Assembly (NCBI RefSeq): GCF_032854445.1
Contig: NC_088306.1
Span: 23,967,764 to 24,031,763, forward strand
Length of the DNA: 64,000 bases
Reading direction: 5' to 3'
Origin: Liolophura sinensis
Taxonomy: Eukaryota; Mollusca; Polyplacophora; Chitonida; Chitonidae
This document shows positions 25,047 through 38,499 of the stretch, piece by piece. Every line of letters starts with the position of its first letter. Positions within the stretch are counted from its first letter, which is position 1. The translations under genes and the position numbers were made by a program. The notes beneath the pieces are model-generated. The model ran no database searches. It saw only the letters and a program-made list of their open reading frames with translations, and had not been told where the DNA came from.

Positions 25047-27604
25047 GAGGAGTCAATAATCACAGTGCACGTTTCTCGTGATGCTAAAGGGTGGACACAC
25101 TCGACACTAAGTGCAGTGAACTGTGATTATCAATCGCTCTGTTTACACGCTACCGTAGCTTCTGGATTATTGCCCTAAAATGTGAAAATTTGGTGGAAAT
25201 TGAAACCACAATTGATAATGAATACTTACCTTAATTGTTCAATTAACACATTATTCAATATTGAGATAAAAAACAATGTTAAATTACTTCGCGTGTTTAT
25301 ATTTTTGTTGAGTATGGATACACCGTTGTAGAGTTTTCACTTCGACTCGCTCCCAAGAGCGTACGCATGTACCTATACTGTATAAATTCTGCAAAACGCC
25401 GAGGTCATTATGTTAATCGCGGTACACAAAACATATCAGAATTTCTTTCAGGACACATCCTTGAAGGAGTAGCTTCTGTTTTAACACTTTGTTTAATAAA
25501 ATATATGCTGTACTATCAAAACTAACACTTACCAACAGCATATGACCACCTTGCTACTGTCATATCAAAAAAACGTTTACCTGGAATGATACAATTTGTA
25601 ACGCTCAAAGCTTGCAGTGTGCAGTGTGACTGGGGAAACGGGGCTTTCCACGTACTCTAACTGCATAAATAAATTATAATTCAGCATCCTACACTAGTAA
25701 TGAATTACCGTTGAAGTCTGATACTCGACGACCCGAGGCCAAATCCCGGCCGTATTGCTGAAGACATTTCTGCAGATATCCATGGATTCAGACAGGCTTA
25801 GGCTCCCTGACAACCCTTCTGATCACTGGTACGTCAAATGCATAGCCTCTTGCGAATCTACGCTTTATAGAAAAAGAAAGCTAATAAAAATATGGTTCCG
25901 CATTTATGTTTCCTTGGTAGTTATTGCCGTTCGTTTGAGGTGAACGGCACATTTATTTGCATAAAACAAAAATGTTATTATTCTGAAATAATTATATTTA
26001 TATCTGAAATTCATTTGTTTAAAATCTTCGTTGCCGTTTAAGAGTTTCGAAACCATTTGCTGGTGAAGTTAATGATCGTACATGTTTTGTTTACATCTGT
26101 CATGTTGTGTTGTTTTGATTTATTGGCAATTTTAATACACGTATATTAGATCGTATAAGTATTAGACGATATGCTGAATACCCCAGATGTGGTGAAATAA
26201 GTCTACGTCGAGGGAAAGACAACATTTCTGACCAGAATAAATTGATTAAAGTTGATCACATTTAGTACTGAAAAGTCGATTTTTTGAAGACTGGTAGAAT
26301 TAGGCTATAATTAATCCATTTAAAGTAAAATTTACTTCGTTTTCTGATTAAACCAAGCGGGAATCTTGATCCCCTCTTTTGTATAAATTCATCTTATATT
26401 GTTTAGTTTGAGACGATGACCGTTGTTTGGTGATAGCGTTGGCGTCTTAAAGTGTTAGGTCAACTTTTATTTTCACAGACCATAAAGAGTTCCTAAATCA
26501 CGCCAAATACCACCAGGGAACCAACTCATACGGAAAAAATTCAGAGGTTATGTTCTGACCTTTAGCACTCATTTAAGCAGATTAAAGCAAACTTTTATTT
26601 TGAGTGTAGGAATCCGTTATTTGAGCGTTACATTTTTTGGCATTTCTGAAGACGGTGGCTACTCAATCAGTGGCCTATTTCATTTAATTGACCAACTGGT
26701 GTTTGAAGTCGTACACTATGCTCTACATTATTTCCATATCACGCCATCTGTTGTAAACCTGGCTAAGATGAATAACAATTATTTTCTAGCTTCATATAAT
26801 TGACAATGGACATCAGTTACTTCTCTTTGACCGTTTATTTGACTGTTCACTATGGGAAGTCATTATATACACATATATAAAGCTGGTTTGTTTCTTAGAA
26901 TACCCTTGGGAAGTAATCATATATACATGTATAAATTTGGGTTGTTTCTTAGAATTCAGAATATTCAGAATGCTTGACTTTTCAATCCGCTGCAGGGAAA
27001 ATAAAACAAATTTTCAAAACAATGCATAATGCCCTAAGAAAACGCACAACACGTTCACGTTTGCTGAAGTGTCACATGGATGTTATTCAAATCATGCGCT
27101 GTTAACAGGCTAAGTAGTTTTACTTTGTTTGGTATTTATCTCAACTTGATAGTTATCTTTACTTGATAGTTGCCTTTCTTTGATAGTTATCTTTCTATAT
27201 TTAGAGCACACAAAATGCGAATTAACTTCGGCTTTGACAGGGAAGTTTCGTCACACGAAGCCATCGGCGATGATCTTACGGAACGGTCGATTGGAAGACC
27301 ACCAATAGGGCGTGCAAATCTATACGTTATCATACAGCTCATGTATGTTTAGATGTTTAGTATGAGCGCGCGAATGGCGAATCATTACGCAAACTACCGC
27401 ACTTCTCTCCATCTTTGAAACTGACCTCACCAGATAAAGAGAGAAATTCTTATATATTCATCACAGTTTGTGTTTTGAATTTCAGTATGGTTTGTCTTCC
27501 TTTTCGTTTTCATTCTCTTTTTTTTTTTCAATTTTTACCCTTTATGGCAGATACTCACCTCAATATATTTCTCACAGCGTATATATCTTAGATATGTTAC
27601 ATGT

Positions 27605-27845
27605 TTTGATAATATGATAAAACATAATAGGATAAAACGAGGAAAGTATATGTGTTGATAGGTAATAAAGATAATAGGGGTAAAAGATAACAGGATGAAA
27701 AGAGGAAGTATATGTGTTGATAGGGTAATAAAGATAATAGGATAAAAGATAATAGGATACAACGAGCAAAGTATATGTGTTGATAGGGTAATAAAGATAA
27801 TAGGTAAAAGATAATAGGATAAAAAGAGGAAAGTATATGTGTATA
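27605..27845 (+). repeat. 62-63 bp tandem repeat (about 4 copies)
   Basis: Repeat starts TGTGTTGATAGGGTAATAAA at 27651, 27713 and 27776, with a partial unit before and a broken one at 27838. Purine-rich (AAGAGGAAAGTATA). Lies ~50 bp before the 43-bp array. Confidence 0.9.
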
Positions 27846-27895
27846 TGAATCTACTTATACCCGTACATCGATGCTTTTATTTGACTATTCTTAGT

Positions 27896-28859
27896 ACCAT
27901 TTTATCTGGGGCACTATAACCAGATCAATACCAGCAGAACCATTTTATCTGGGACACTATAGCCAAATCAATACCAGCAGAACCATTTTATCTGGGGCAC
28001 TATAACCAAATCAATACCAGCAGAACCATTTTATCTGGGACACTATAGCCAGATCAATACCAGCAGAATCATTTTATCTGGGACACTATAGCCAAATCAA
28101 TATCAGCGGAACCATTTTATCTGGGACACTATAACCAAATCAATACCAGCAAAGCCATTTTATCTGGGACACTATAACCAAATCAATACCAGCAGAACCA
28201 TTTTATCTGGGACACTATAACCAAATCAATACGAGCAGAATCATTGTATCTCGGGCACTATAACCAAATCAATACGATCAGCACCATTTTATCTGGGACA
28301 CTATAACCAAATCAATACCAGCAGAACCACGTTATCTGGGACACTATAACCAAATCAACACCAGCAGAACCATTTCATCTGGGACACTATAGCCAAATCA
28401 ATATCAGCAGAACCATTTAATCTGGGACACTATAACCAAATCAATACCAGCAGAACCATTTTATCTGGGGCATTATAACCAAATCAATACCAGACCTACC
28501 ATTTTATCTGGGACACTCTAACCAAATCAATACCAGCAGAACCATTTTATCTGGGGCACTATAACCAAATCAATACGATCAGCACCATTTTATCTTGGAC
28601 ACTATAATCAAATCAATACCAGCAGAACCATTTTATCTGGGACACTATAACCAAATAAATACGATCAGCACCATTTTATCTGGGGCGCTATAACCAAATC
28701 AATAGGAGGAGTACTATTTTATCCGGGATACTATAACCAAATCCTACTATTACCGCCATTTTTTCTGGGACACTATAACCAAATCAATACGATCACCGCC
28801 ATTGTATCTGGGACACTATAACCAAATCAATACGATCAGTATCATTTTATCTGGGACAC
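27896..28859 (+). repeat. 43-bp minisatellite in unit B (~22 copies)
   Basis: Unit ACCATTTTATCTGGGACACT, ATAACCAAATCAATACCAGC, AGA (43 bp), repeated about 22 times. Variant units (GATCAG instead of CCAGCAG; GGGGCACT instead of GGGACACT) are interspersed, indicating higher-order spread of variants. Confidence 0.95.
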
Positions 28860-31170
28860 CAACAGCAACTGTAAACTTCAATTTAGTTTGACATATCTCC
28901 ATTGGCTGTCAATCTGTCGGTTAGTCCTACTTTTCATGCATAACCTACAGAGTTTAATACACTTAATCAAGGTTCTGATTGCAAGACGTCGTCCACGGTT
29001 TACTCCATGCCGTTCCTGCTGGGGCGTGTCATGTGGCATACAATAATAAAATTTGAAAGTTGTACAGCTCGTGTGGATTTTTTATGCCTGGACACGCACT
29101 GCTTAGGAATCAAAGAGAACGTTGATAAATTGTCTTGCCTCATTTGAACGATGGAACCTGTAATTAAATGCCACCTGCCTGAATAAATTGACTATTCCAT
29201 TCCAAAGAGAGTTTATGTTTATGGATATCATCAGAGCTCATTCGTTAAGAACAATCATCTGCCAGTATTTGTATAAAGTGGGCCAATGTAGCGCCCAAAA
29301 GAATGTACCTCTGGGGCATTGCAATGCGTTAACATCAAAGTCTCCTTCTCCATTGATGATATTTAACAGACACGTGTAAGCACACAAGCTTGTCTCTAGG
29401 CCACACTAAGACGTTCAGAAAGACCTTTGTAAGGGATATTGTTTGGCTGACTGTTTTCTATTTGTCTTCAAAGAAATGAGATTGCCTCAGGAAAAGGGAT
29501 GTGGGATGAGCAAGAATAGCACGTTCCTGGATAGTCCAATCACAGTTTGTGTGTTGAATTTCGGTATGGTTTGTCATCCTTTTCGCTTGCATTCTTTTTT
29601 TTTTTTCAATCTTTATTTTCTGTGCAAATACTCACTTCAATAGTTTTCTTGACAACGTATATACCTTAGAGATTTTACATGTTTTGATAATATGATAAAA
29701 GATAATAGAATAAAAAGAGGAAAGTATACGTGATTGATGTTATATATACTTTCAATTCAACGTACAAAAAAAGCCGCAATGTTGCATTACCCATGCACTG
29801 AAAAATAAATACCCAAGTGATTGGCAAATTTTGTCGATGCCAAACGCGCTCGGCTTGATGCAAAGAGTAAGCCTTTCAAGTGGCAATACTAGGTCCTCGG
29901 TTTCAAGACCCGTTATTTCAAGTCCCTCGGCATTGCACCGACATCTGTTGCACGTGTCGAGAGGCTTGATCACCTCGCTTTTAGTTAATGGGAAATGGGT
30001 TTTAATTCGCTCCAGAAGCTTTAACCTTGTCCAATAACAAGTAACATGGCCATGTAGAAGTCCCAACTGGGAACTGTGTCCAAGACGTGTTTTGTGGAAA
30101 GCTTAGCAAGCAACGGCCTGATATTGATTCTGGGCTAACAAAATGATGATGGTGTTTAATAAGGCTATTAATTGTTGTTACCGCGGGTTTCTTTTCTTCT
30201 TTGTCAGTCATCGGAGTAGCCCAGAACCAAGTGGACTTTAGCTTCGGGAACATTTTGGAAATATCACGCAGCTGCCTACAGTACAACGTTTGAGGTTATA
30301 AAAGATTGCATGTCCTTTCTCCAAACCATAATGCACATGTTTTCAGCATTCATGTGTAAGAGTTGTCTACGTAAACCATCATGCTGCAGGTATATCACCA
30401 CAAATTTAGTGATGTTTTGTGTTTGAATTCACGCAACACAATGACAGGGGGCGCCAATCTCCAAATAGCTGGACCCTGACGTCATTTTAATGATGTTAAT
30501 CGTACCTTTCGTACATCATTATAAAGAAAAATCAACGTGAAAAAGTTAGTGCATTGCAACAATGTAGATATTATGTTCGACTCAATTTTTTGACGTAATA
30601 ATGCGCTGAATCAGACTAGCAACACCTCTCGACATTAAAACTTGGCGCTTTAACATTTGACTAGGTGTTTTTTTTTAAGGATATGTTAATTTGCTATGGA
30701 TATCACACAATGGATATCGTTACATGAACTGTTCCAATTTTTCGAAATATAGAACAAGCCCGTTAGAATCTGACCGAACTTCTATGGGCATTACTTGTAT
30801 ACCCCTCGAAAAGGCCACCTCGAGAGTCCTGGGTTCTGTACTTTATTGTCGATTTTAGTACGATTTCCTACACATCAAAAATCGGCCACTATCTAGATAC
30901 ATGTATAGAGCGTTATCCAGATTACATTAGGTCTGTGTAATCCATTGTCATAGCTTGCTGACAAATGATAGAACTTTCCCTAATGTGTCCCATTACAGTA
31001 GAGCTTATAAAATACTTGTTGCATTTGTCGCATGGACTCGTGGAGTTCGACTAGTCAAACGAAAGGATGATAAAAACCAGGCATCTGGGTCACCCAGAAT
31101 CTAGGAGACTTACGTTTTGGGTCAAAGTTGTAGTAACCATTGTTTCCTCATAATGTATTTGTAATACCGT

Positions 31171-32999
31171 AAAGGGCCACTCTGGTCAGAATACAAATTG
31201 CGTAGAAATATTATGATATGAAAGAAATCCTACGGAGGACGATCCTACTGTGTTTCAACAGTGTGTTTTTGATGAATAACACTATTTAACTTATGTAACT
31301 GAAGATTCCTTGAAAAATAAAATCTTCAGCTGTGTCCGTAAAATTTTCCTGATGTGACGGAATAATACTCCTTGTATGACGTCGAATCAGACAGATGTAA
31401 CGTTTTTGACATTTATGCTGGAATGATGTCAACAGCGTTTGAGAGGGCAGCGTCATTTGTGGATATACGTCAGCGATTGGTGTCGTCATGTGTTCGTGGG
31501 TGACATCACACCAGGCAAAGTGGAAAGGACAAAAATATCTTCTTTCCGTATACTATGACGAAACGTACATTATAGGTTTTAACTCACTGTATTATTTTTA
31601 CAATTTAGGAAAGCAATTCAGACTATCCCAGTCTTTATCAATTTATCTTGCTTTTAAGGCACAGATGCTTTGACACCGAAGTAGCTCTTTAATGAATTGT
31701 CCACAAAACGTCATCGCAAAAGAACAATAGATTACACCGATTGTGGCATTCTTGTGTATAATACAACCCAAAGCATGAGTTTGAATGTCCTTATGTCCAG
31801 ATGTTTGCACCTGATGTGACGTCATTTTGGCTTTTTTTCCACTACAGATATGTTTTTATCGATTCATTGTACCATGTGCAGGTCACATCTGGCTACACAG
31901 GAAACAAACGATTGTCCTTTGCATATTGCGATATTTTTAAGGTCACGATTTCAACAGCCTTTGTTGATTAGCTCTGAACTGGATTAAAACAGAATGTTCA
32001 GAATGCTGGACAGCATTTTTCCCCACTACGCAAATGTCGTTGTCTTTTTGATGTCTCAGATTTACACAACTTTAAACTTGCCTTACTTGCAGGGTCATTA
32101 TACAAGGAGCAGCCTTCGCGTAGATCACATGCAGGAAACTCTTTTACAGTGTGTATTGTCGCAAAACAATCACGATTCAGCCACCATCATCATCAGATAA
32201 TACCTCAATGAGCTCACTCTCGGACTTGTACATATTCAAGGAGATCGAGAAAAAACAGCGGAAACATTTGAATTATCTTTAAAAGCGATTGAGCGCCTGT
32301 GTGGGTAGCGTAACCCAATGCTTTATGCTAGGTATCTAACAACCGTCCTGGCTTACAGGCCCAGCCGAAACGGTGGGAAATAGAGCTCAGATCTCTGACT
32401 TCATTGGCCAGTGGCCGATCTGTTGCATCTGGAACAACAGTTGGATGGAGTAAGCCAGAATTGCTCAATTGACGTTCTCAGTCAACAGACCCATGCATGG
32501 CTGACTAACTGAAGTGATTCGTGTTAAACATTGTGCTACGAAGGCGGTCAGTTTTACAGGTGAGAGATGCCGCAGTGTTCGCAATTAACCGTCGACACTG
32601 TCCTGAGTGTCAAACCTCTTGATGTAAAGCCCCAGATGAAAAAAGCAGAAGGTATACTTATTGCGACCTCATTGGTCAAGGGCGCAGCAGTCACAGCGAC
32701 TCGCGTTTGTAACTACTATAAACCACCATGCAGGATCCCAATACACCGAAGATTTACAGACGCTAGGATCTTTTGCCCTATAGTCCATTTTTTTCTTCAT
32801 ACCTAAGACCTTAAGTCAGCAATACTAGATAAAACAGCGGTGGAAATCCGCTCTGCAACAAGGAGGCACATTACATGCACTCTGAGAACTCTGTCATTGT
32901 CATACGGCTTAAAAATTGTTAAGCACTCACTCACTTGTTTCATCGATATAATGCGATATAAATGTCACAGTCTCTTAGTGACCATATTCCCTCGTTGTT
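31171..32999. other. Spacer between units B and C
   Basis: No gene recognised. Apart from the SINE fragment at 32815-32936 I see only short frames without domains (31286-31489 -, 31994-32200 +, 32567-32806 +). Confidence 0.5.
32815..32936 (+). mobile_element. SINE 3' fragment, family of 60363
   Basis: Shares ACTAGATAAAACAGCGGTG and ACAAGGAGGC with the 60363 copy and ends TTGTTAAGCACTCACTCACT. The head is not recognisable upstream. Confidence 0.6.
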
Positions 33000-35900
33000 C
33001 GTGATTTACTAAACGATCCAAATCGTGCCACTTTCGAATGTTTTAAACTACTGGGCGATGTTTGAAACATATCAGCACAGTAAAATGTCGGGCTTTTTGT
33101 GTAAATTGTGTTACACAATAAATATGGGAATTTCCTTTAGAACACATGCTTCTAGCAGCGGTTTCTGTTTTAACACTTCGTCTAATCAAATATATGCAGC
33201 ACACTCACAACTAATAGCTGCCAACAGCATAACACAAAACTGTTACTGTCACATCATCAAAAAATGTTTACTAGGAATGATACCATTGACAACACTGAAC
33301 GTTTGTGGTCGCCAACTCAGCTGGAGAAATGGGATTTTCCAGCTGCTCAAACTGCAGAGATAAATCATAAATTCAGCATCCTACCCTTGTAGTGAATTAC
33401 TACTGAGGTCTGTTACTCGACGATCTTAAGCGAAATTCGGGTCGTATTGCTGAACACATTGCCACAGACATCCATGGATTCAGACAAGCTTAGACTGGAA
33501 TAGCCTTCTAATCCCTGATACGTCAAAGACATAGCCTTTGGCGGATCTACGTTTTGCAGGTACAAAGAAAAAGGTGAGGATATGAAATTCCGTTTCAGAC
33601 GAGGGGCCCATCTTTATGCACAACCTCGTTTCAGAACTAGAAAGTCAATATTGCAAATGAATTATATTTATATCTAAACATCATTTGTTATGATTTCTTT
33701 GAATTCTTAAGAAAACAAAGGCCTTTTCCTATTCACTTACTCGTCAGGAAGAAGATGTTTGGTTACAGTCTGGTTACGATTTTTTACAGTGTCACGTCAA
33801 CCAATTTCAATGTCTTAATTTTTAAAGGCTCTAAAGGCCGCCTAATTCAGACAAAGTCCGACAAGGGAACCAGTTTCTCAGGAATGATTCTCTTGAGATT
33901 CTGTATTGACCTAGTTGATCCACTAAACAGCTTAGCATAATAAATAAGCAAAGTAACTCCGAAGAAATTTATTTTGACCTTACAATTCTCCTGAGAATGA
34001 CTAACAGACGATTAAATTCGAAAAATCAATTCTTTGGAATTTATTCTATATTGACAATTAACGGACATTAAATAAAGCACCTAGATATGGAGGACAACAG
34101 CAAACATATGTTGCAATTTTGACAGTTTAAGTCGTCCGAATCTTTTTTTAAAACCCTTTGCCATCTTTTGTTTTGAAGACGATGGCTGCTCAATTAGTGC
34201 CCTATTTCAGCCAAGTGACCAGCTGGTGTTTGAAGCCGTACAGTTATTTTCTTCAACTTTTCCAAACCACACCATCTGGTGTAAACCTTGGTGAGGTGAA
34301 TAATAATCATTTCCTGGCTTCATATAATTGACAATGCACATGAATCACTTCTGTTTAATTAGTTGACCGCCAACATGACTGTTCCCCCTAGGTGGTAATT
34401 ATATATATACATACACGTATGAAGTTGGCTTACTTCTTTGAAATCCCGCCTTTGCTGCAAAATGTTTGGGTTTCAAAATTTTAGCAGGGCAATCTTAAAC
34501 AAAATTTCAAAAGAGTATATGATCCTCTAAAATGGCAAACAGCAAATCTCATGTTTTGAGTTTCAACTTGGGCAAAGCGTGTGGGTAAACTGTGTGGGTT
34601 GTCAAACGTTTTCGTTCGGAACTATCAGATGGGAAATATTTAACCCGGACTTGACAGCGAACTACCAGATTTTCCCATAATGAATGTTCTATGGCTTTGT
34701 CGACATTCGACTGTCTTCGGTGCTCCTATGGAAAGGCCTTAACCGCCACACTTAGTCAGTTTGAAGGCCACTGGTTTTGATCCAACAATTCGTGCACATA
34801 CTTATGCTGCCCTACTGTTCTTTTACGTTTGCCATATTTCGTGTAAAACTGACCGAAAAAAATCTTCCATTGTCTCCACTTGTTTTGTGTTGAATCTCAG
34901 CATCGCTTGGTCTTATTTTCGTGCTTTTTCTAATGTCCGGATCACGGAAGTATCTCAAACATACTGTCGCTAATCTTTAATAAGAGGAAGGTAAACTGCA
35001 GATTAAGCACCTCCATAAGTAGACGGCGCTGATGTTGTTTTTCGTAATGGCGTTTGGTAGTGAAGTACTTCATGTTCTGGGGGTTACAACGTTATTATTT
35101 ATTTAAATGTTCTTCTACGTCCTCTTATTAATATCACGTTAACAGAGGCACTTAAAGCAACTCTTATCACTTTGAACTCTTTGAATCTGTCAATCAGTTG
35201 GTGGTTGTGTCAGTGGGTTCTACTTTTAATACTCTAAAGTTTAATCTACTTCTTCATGGTTCCTATTCCAAGGCGACTTCCAGTGTTCACTGGATGTCGC
35301 ACCTAGCAGAGTGTGCCATGCCTGTATCATGCAGTTGTTTCTCTTATGAAGTCGATTCACTTTATTTATCATATAAACAGATATAATAAAACTTGAAAAC
35401 CCTTCAATGTCGTTGGACCTGTATTATGCCTATACATGTAAATATACTGCTTGGGAACCAAACAGAGCAAAGATAAATGACGTTGACTCATTTGACTGGT
35501 GAAATATGTAATTAAATTGCCACCTGCCTGTACAATGCCACACGTTCATTTCCATTTGGAAGACGTTCTGTGTTGATGGATATCATCATAGCTCATTCGT
35601 TAATGAGTATCATCTGCCAGTATTTGTATAATCTGGGCCAGCAGGTCGCCTATAACAATCTACCCCTCGGGGGATTGCAATATGTTAACATCAATGTCTC
35701 TTTTTATTGATGACATTTAACAGAAACGTGTAAACAAACAACCTTGTCTCTAGGCCAGATTGGGGCGTTTGTAAGCGGTGTTGTCTTTTAGTTGTACTGA
35801 ACGAAATTAGACAGCCCCAGGAAAGGAGATGTGCGATGAATTGGAAAAGGATATTCTTAAACAGCAGCTTGTTTTCTCTTCCCTCTTTGTGCTCAAAAAA

Positions 35901-36950
35901 AGTACAAAAAAGGCAAAATCTCATGACGGGAACAATAGCCAATAAATATATTTCCAACTAATTCTGTTAAAACAAGCAGTAGCAAGTTTGGCGTTTTTAC
36001 TTTGCACTTTAATTCATTCTAAGATATCATATATACCCAAAGGTGCATAAGAGGTTACATTAATTCTGTAATGCCTAGGAACTGAAATTAAACACCAAAT
36101 TCAGAACTCAATTCTTTTTTAAACAGGTTTCGCTTGTCTTGAAGTGAAAGTACATTTCTTTCAAGTTCGGTTATTATAAATCCCTCGGCACTTCACCAAC
36201 GTCTGTTGCACATGTCACAAGCCTTTATCACTTTGGTTTCAGCTAATGGGAAATGAGTTTTAATTCACCTCGGAAGCTTTGACCTCGTCCATTAACAAAC
36301 AAAATGGTCATGTAGGAGTCCCAACTGGGAGCTGGGTCCAAGACGTGTTTTGTGGAAAGCTTGGAAAGCAAGGGCCAGATATTGATTCTTGGCTAACAGA
36401 ATGATGGTGGTGTTTAATAAGGCTATTAATTGTTACCATCGTGGAGTTCCTTTTACCCCTTTTGTCAGACATCAGAGTGGCCCAGAACCAAGGAGTTTTA
36501 AAGCATCGGGAGCATGTTGAAAATGCCACAGGGCTTCCCTGTGATGGGGATAAACCGGTTGCGATTATAAAAGATGTACAGTTTTTTTGCCATGAATAAT
36601 GGACAAGCTTTCAGTATTCATGTGTATAAATTTCTTTATAAACCACTATGCTGCAGACAAAACAAAACAATTAAGTGTTGGTTACTATTTCGTTTCACCA
36701 CATACATTGAGCATGACTCTGACGACGTTGTAATGACATTCACGTTAAAGATCAGACGACGCTAAAGTCGGAAGTAAACCCTGTGAACATTGCAGGATTG
36801 TAGCATGTTTCTTGCCAGTTTGACTGAATGCTTTAAAGCTTTAAACGACATGCCCATTTCTATTAATATCAAAAAATCTCATTCTGTAAATTTTTTTTCT
36901 TCTTGTTTTTTTTCGGTATGTCCTGCAAGTGCCTACATTCGAAATTATGT
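33000..36950. repeat. Second array, unit C
   Basis: Starts with the shared module (33165-33485). Matching blocks follow at 33480-33700, 34175-34331, 35150-35400, 35570-35880 and 36170-36660; homology fades after that. The 43-bp minisatellite is absent from its expected place (34940-35145). Confidence 0.7.
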
Positions 36951-37622
36951 GAGTAATATTTGCACACCACTCCAGAACATTTAGTTTTGTGATTTACTCT
37001 CTTTGTATTTATTTCAGAAGGTAACCTCGGCTTTAGTGTTATTTCGATCACATCACACCGGTCTCTTGAGTATATATATTTATATTACTTTTTCCGGGCT
37101 CCAGCAGATGTGAGTAATCCTCTGTCAGTTCTTTGATTATGAGTGGAACATTTGTTAGATGTTCCAATTAATGCCTCATCCACATGCTTCCTAGCGTCGA
37201 CTTCTCTATTCTGTAGTCGCACGAAACAGCATTTCTCGCTTACGCGAATCGATGTCTACAAATCTACAAAATTATTGTCTTCTTTTCGTTGAACTTCCAG
37301 CGGGTTTTTAGAAAAATCACTCATTTTAAAGTCCCCTAGGTTTATCCGCCATGGGATTGAACCTTGATCATCAGATTAATCCCAAGCCGTCTTTATCTTT
37401 AACTGCACAACGGCTCGCATATTGTTTCTTGAGGCAGGCCGGTATAACCTCAGGGACGCTACATTGGGCAGTGTCCATCTTACATACATGTGGCATGATA
37501 CAAAACGTTTGTGTTTGTAACTCCAATAGTGTGTTTGTCAGAACAGGGCAAGAGTTAAATATTTGTTAAAAAACTATGTAATAATAAACATTTAATACAC
37601 ACAGACACACAGACACACACAG

Positions 37623-37708
<86 letters not shown>

Positions 37709-38499
37709 TGTTTATTATTACATATTATTATTCCAATCAATATGAAAACGATCAATATGGAAGTTAAGTTAAGCTAAGTTATTTCCTTTTTCCTTACGAA
37801 TTATATCGGAATTTTCAAAAATGCTCCTTTTTTATATGATTTCTGTATCACATAAACCCATACTGAGCTACTGAATCATTACGGATCACATTAACAGCAA
37901 AAAAAAAAAAATTCATGGAGAAAGATACTCGTCAAACAAAAGTAAGGCAATATGTCCCCATAACGTAATCTAGCACAAAACATTTGAATTAACTAATTTT
38001 TTCATCGCTCGTTTTTATCCCGACGTTTTGCACAGATTTAATAAAACGCTTCGCAGCTTAAATCTGTCTTCCATCGACAAAAACTACCAAACGCCCTCTT
38101 TGAATTTAAGACCACAAAGCTGCAAAACCCTACAGAGTGTAGCGTGAAAAATTCGGTTTTAATATCAGGAGTTTGTTTGAAGTGGTTGCGCAAAAGAAAA
38201 ACCCGACACGGATATGTCCCTACGGCAAAAGAATCGTCAGTTCAATTTAAGACCTGCAATTGGGGGGGTCTCTTTGATACACAAAAGTATGCCCGCAGGC
38301 GACAAAGTGACGACGGGTACCGGGTGACCGAGTTAAATTGATGATGGATTTGGCTAGAAGTGCTTTAGGAAATGTCGAGAGATTCCGTGAAGTTCTGAAC
38401 AGTATTTGGTGTACGTGTGAGGATTGTTGCTGGCAGATTCAGTGTATTTGTCACATTGAAGGTCAGTTGACGTCACCGCACTGCACTGCCGTACTCTTG
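36951..38499. other. Unassigned DNA between unit C and the LINE remnant
   Basis: No gene recognised beyond the AT microsatellite hairpin. The frames at 37351-37569 and 38144-38341 have no domain I know. A minus-strand B-box-like GGTTCAATCCC near 37355 hints at an old SINE but no A box or tail was found. Confidence 0.4.
37576..37723. repeat. AT microsatellite inside a perfect 22-bp inverted repeat
   Basis: Arms 37576-37597 and 37702-37723 are exact reverse complements (left arm starts ATGTAATAATAAACATT). Between them lie a short CA/GA-rich stretch (37598-37626) and a 77-bp AT run (37627-37703). The tyrosine-isoleucine frame across the AT run is an artefact of the repeat. Confidence 0.9.

Larger units (their letters stand above)
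25300..31170. repeat. Second array, unit B
   Basis: Starts with the shared module (25480-25795) absent from A, then follows A. Larger because of the expanded 43-bp minisatellite (27896-28859), a 62-63 bp repeat (27605-27845) and an extra copy of a ~198-bp block (29540-29737). A 67-codon frame at 26600-26803 corresponds to frameshifted or stopped sequence in A and C. Confidence 0.75.

Noticed and set aside
37320-37470. Minus-strand B-box-like motif suggesting a SINE
   Set aside because: No A box at proper distance and no tail recognised.
37555-37755. Minus-strand ORF with a long Tyr-Ile repeat
   Set aside because: It is the translation of the AT and CA/GA microsatellite, not a protein.
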